Of a stretch of DNA of 64,000 nt, positions 62,581-64,000 are shown piece after piece. Position numbers and translations under genes: made by a program. Source of the DNA: Pseudogymnoascus destructans (taxonomy: Eukaryota; Ascomycota; Leotiomycetes; Thelebolales; Thelebolaceae). The stretch covers positions 1,347,184-1,411,183 of the forward strand of contig NW_020167528.1 of the NCBI RefSeq assembly GCF_001641265.1, written 5' to 3'. Positions within the stretch are counted from its first letter, which is position 1, and each line of letters starts with the position of its first letter. The notes below the pieces were generated by a model, which was given only the letters and a program-made list of their open reading frames with translations, ran no database searches and had not been told where the DNA came from.

Positions 62581-63473
62581 TGTAATGGTGGGTGCACCAG
62601 ATGTGAGAATCTAGCCACCCAAGGAAGGGATGATTTTACTAAGACAACACACTGTCTTAGGAAACAGAGCCAAAGGGTTGTAGCTTAGACTATTCCACAA
62701 CGCAGCAATCAAGTGTATGATGTAGTGGAGTGGTTTAGACAAGTTGTACAAATGTTGAGTCTGAGAACTCAGGGATAAGTCAGAGGTTAGCACCTCACTG
62801 ACTTTTCAGAAACAAGGAGTAACAAGATCAATGCTTGGAAGCTTGGAAAAGACATGGAAGTATGTGATAGTTGATTTACTGTATTGTCTGCTTGCCCTTT
62901 CTTAAGGAAAGGGCAATCCTATTTATGCCAAAGGAGTGTAGTTCTCTCATTTTCCATGACTTTCCATGACTAACCAGGCTTGGTAACTGTAGTCAACGTA
63001 AGAGAATCCCATAGAACCATCTCTTAGGTTCCTAGCCTATAGGAAGTGAAAGGAGGTCCAAGGTCAGAGTACCCCTATAGACAAATTATGTCATAACTTA
63101 ACCAATCTTGTGGATAACTAAGGAGCGATGACGTGTAATAAATCATAGAGGGTTGTATAAGCTTTTGGAGCTATCGTTCATGTTTCTAGGCCTCTAGTTG
63201 GTAGAGATATGCCATGTGGTAGTATTGGCCCACCCCCTTAAGAAGGAGATTTTCTTAATAACTTGTTCAATGAGTGTCCAAATGATTTGCCGTGATGTAT
63301 GTAGCATAAAACAGATGTAGTAGAAGAGTTTGCAGCAATCGTTGAGTAGTATTGCTTCTGTTGTTGGTGTGATAAGCCAAGATATGTATGTGACTTGTAG
63401 GTTTGAGGAGGAGATTTCTAAGTTTGCTCTTGAGTTTGATAGCAAACTGAGTGCAACGAATGTCAGTATGACA
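62581..63473 (-). mobile_element. LTR-X copy, reverse, both termini (893 bp)
   Basis: Starts TGTAATGGTGGG and ends CAGTATGACA, so both ends of the LTR are present. The 5-bp flanks (CGAAA left, TGGTG right) do not match: the right side interrupts a gypsy protease region and the left side is the DUF3435 spacer. It has one 16-bp unit. Confidence 0.92.
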
Positions 63474-64000
63474 TGGTGATGAATAGAGGGCATAGACTTT
63501 CAACGTGGTCTTGGACCTATAGGCGAGGGTATATAGCATGAGTGATGGGAGGGGCTGCTGTTCCATCAAAGCCTTGAATAGCGCGTGGTTTTAAAAGCTC
63601 TACTAGTGATATACCTTCTCTCTCACAAACTCGTTCTGCATCAACAGCATTCACAACAAAGTTTTCTCTAGTAGCTCTAGTATCAATAAGAGCTTGTGCT
63701 TTGATTTTCGATTTTCCTATCATACAAGTAACTATAAATGGAGTATCTGGATCTAATTTAACCTTGAGGAAGAAGTTCTGATTCTTGCTGTTGTAACACC
63801 TTTAGGGACGTCTTGTCTAAAGGTTATTCGTTTCCTAAAAGGGGTTCATTATCTGTGCTCACTTTGTGGACTTGAGCTTGCTTAGTAGGACATTCAAAAG
63901 CTCGATATCCTGTCTGCTAGCAAACAAAGCAACGGCCTTCCTGCATTAGTTTTTCTGTAGCTGGGTTATGGTGGGATTCTCGGTATATCTTTGACTGCTG
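63474..64000 (-). pseudogene. Gypsy gag-protease fragment running off the right edge
   Basis: The minus-strand frame contains a knuckle-like CFVC...QTGYRAFEC with TAG inside and Tyr where the zinc-binding His should be, then GKSKIKAQALIDTRATRENF (protease, with Arg for the Gly after DT), ERVCEREGISLVELLKPR and THAIYPRL followed by TAG, ending at LTR-X. It is a relative of gypsy-2. CAG to TAG and CAT to TAT changes fit C-to-T decay. Confidence 0.85.

Overview
The window looks like a chromosome segment of a filamentous ascomycete (Pezizomycotina). I lean towards Leotiomycetes, but only weakly. The reasons are short GT-AG introns (about 43-134 nt) with CTAAC/CTGAC branch sites, single-copy housekeeping genes typical of fungi, and heavy loads of Ty3/gypsy chromoviruses and Fot1/pogo elements, some with repeat-induced-mutation-like nonsense changes.

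Layout. From 1 to 9 kb there is an ordinary gene-dense block: OST4 (-), TMA46 (+, 1 intron), a secreted three-block repeat protein (-), VPS24 (-, 1 intron), SBA1/p23 (+, 3 introns) and an unrecognised small gene with doubtful splicing (-). From 10.3 to 21.3 kb is the first transposon cluster: two head-to-head LTR fragments forming a 1.6-kb palindrome, a near-complete 7.0-kb chromovirus (gypsy-1) with an antisense accessory gene, pogo fragments and a copia-like solo LTR. From 22 to 34.5 kb is a host island of three low-complexity or membrane proteins and an M20 peptidase, separated by long simple-repeat-rich spacers. From 34.7 to 64 kb is a second, nested graveyard: an apparently intact pogo element (pogo-A), other pogo copies, a broken multi-intron Cys-rich gene, a 23-bp minisatellite, a foldback element, a 5'-truncated chromovirus (gypsy-3), a small unknown host gene (47.9-48.4 kb), a pogo copy split by a solo LTR, a mariner-like element, a gag-deleted chromovirus (gypsy-2) whose 5' LTR carries another solo LTR, a DUF3435-type relic and a further gypsy running off the right edge.

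How the parts relate. The host genes are unconnected housekeeping functions (N-glycosylation, translation, ESCRT-III, HSP90 co-chaperone). The transposons form a layered history that can partly be ordered by target-site duplications. The two points most worth following are a cysteine-rich (Zn2Cys6-like) ORF antisense to the 3' end of gypsy-1 and retained at the same place in the diverged gypsy-3, and a 5'-truncated gene of seven tiny exons with regular introns at 37.3-38.0 kb, whose missing first exon may be represented at 40.6 kb. Both two-LTR gypsy elements lack matching target-site duplications, so ectopic recombination or misassembly must be considered.
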